Shown: piece by piece, positions 6,683 through 6,880 of the stretch
Numbering within the stretch: the first letter of the stretch is position 1
Layout of the letters: every line of letters starts with the position of its first letter
NCBI GenBank assembly: GCA_964426915.1
Contig: CAYRTD010000186.1
Location: forward strand, 1-6,880
Reading direction: 5' to 3'
DNA from: CAYRTD01 sp964426915
GTDB taxonomy: Bacteria; Bacteroidota; Bacteroidia; Bacteroidales; GCA-2748055
DNA length: 6,880 nucleotides
Made by a program: the position numbers and the translations under genes
Notes under the pieces: generated by a model
Seen by the model: only the letters and a program-made list of their open reading frames with translations
What the model was told of the DNA's origin: nothing
The model's database searches: none

Positions 6683-6846
6683 AAAAATAAAACATTTAGG
6701 TGTTGTCTGAAATTCAGTCGTTTATATTTATCATTGGTGCAGTATCTGGCCATTCGCTTTTTTGTACTGATGAGATTTTGAGTGTTATTGATGCGATGTT
6801 TCGGATGAGCATTTTCGGATTTGAAGGAGAGAGAGGTTTCTCCATC

Positions 6847-6872
6847 GGGGATTTTGCCAGGGCAAAATCCCC
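6847..6872. repeat. Perfect 12-bp palindrome near the right edge
   Basis: GGGGATTTTGCC (6847-6858) and GGCAAAATCCCC (6861-6872) are perfect reverse complements separated by two bases (AG). The stem is strong, but no T run follows on the plus strand within the eight visible bases (TCCGTCGA), and on the minus strand it is followed by GATGGAGA. It may be a structured intergenic or mobile-element sequence. A small GGAGA/TCTCC inverted repeat lies just upstream, around 6825-6843. Confidence 0.5.
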
Positions 6873-6880
6873 TCCGTCGA

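Noticed and set aside
6663..6710. 15-codon frame MGIRVNLKIKHLGVV after the synthase gene
   Set aside because: It is too short, overlaps an inverted repeat, and has no visible initiation signal.
6700..6880. Partial plus-strand open frame from GTG 6700 running off the edge
   Set aside because: Its roughly 60 codons match nothing I recognise, and the opposite strand is also open over the same stretch, so coding status and strand cannot be decided.
6714..6880. Partial minus-strand open frame ending TAPMININD-stop
   Set aside because: Same ambiguity as the overlapping plus frame; there is no domain, promoter or start context to support it.

Overview
The window looks like a chromosomal segment of a Bacteroidota bacterium, probably Bacteroidales/Marinilabiliales-like. 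Three things point there: the gene families (a DUF4835/PorD-type protein linked to type IX secretion, the Bacteroidota form of RNA polymerase omega, and a BamD lipoprotein); the lack of Shine-Dalgarno sequences; and a promoter matching the Bacteroidota TTTG / TAnnTTTG consensus. Lineage below phylum is inference.

Layout. Positions 1-253 hold no convincing gene but contain a composite repeat: two direct copies of a 22-bp sequence, one inverted copy, and a long AT-rich hairpin. From 5205 down to 254 runs a compact minus-strand gene string, in transcription order bamD (outer-membrane protein assembly), rpoZ (RNA polymerase omega), coaBC (coenzyme A synthesis), a DUF4835/porD-type gene and recN (DNA repair). 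Gaps are 22, 4 and 6 bases, with one 8-base overlap, so a single operon is likely. A 161-bp intergenic region (5206-5366) carries divergent promoter candidates. The plus-strand gene at 5367-6620, which has a GTG start, encodes a PLP-dependent alpha-oxoamine synthase. That family joins an amino acid to an acyl-CoA to make long-chain-base lipids, biotin precursors or aminoketones. Positions 6621-6880 hold no confident gene but carry two inverted repeats, and open frames run off the window edge on both strands.

Most notable point: coaBC is not one open frame. The CoaC half ends at a UAA directly after a run of ten A residues on the coding strand, and the CoaB half continues one frame back. CoaB has no usable start codon upstream of its conserved nucleotide-binding segment. 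A -1 slip, or one extra A, at this run restores a normal 401-residue CoaBC with the join in the linker between the two enzymes. This could be transcriptional slippage, programmed -1 frameshifting, a recent mutation, or a homopolymer sequencing error; the sequence alone does not decide.

The remaining genes are ordinary core genes with intact motifs. No CRISPR array, tRNA, rRNA, intact insertion sequence or defence system was found.
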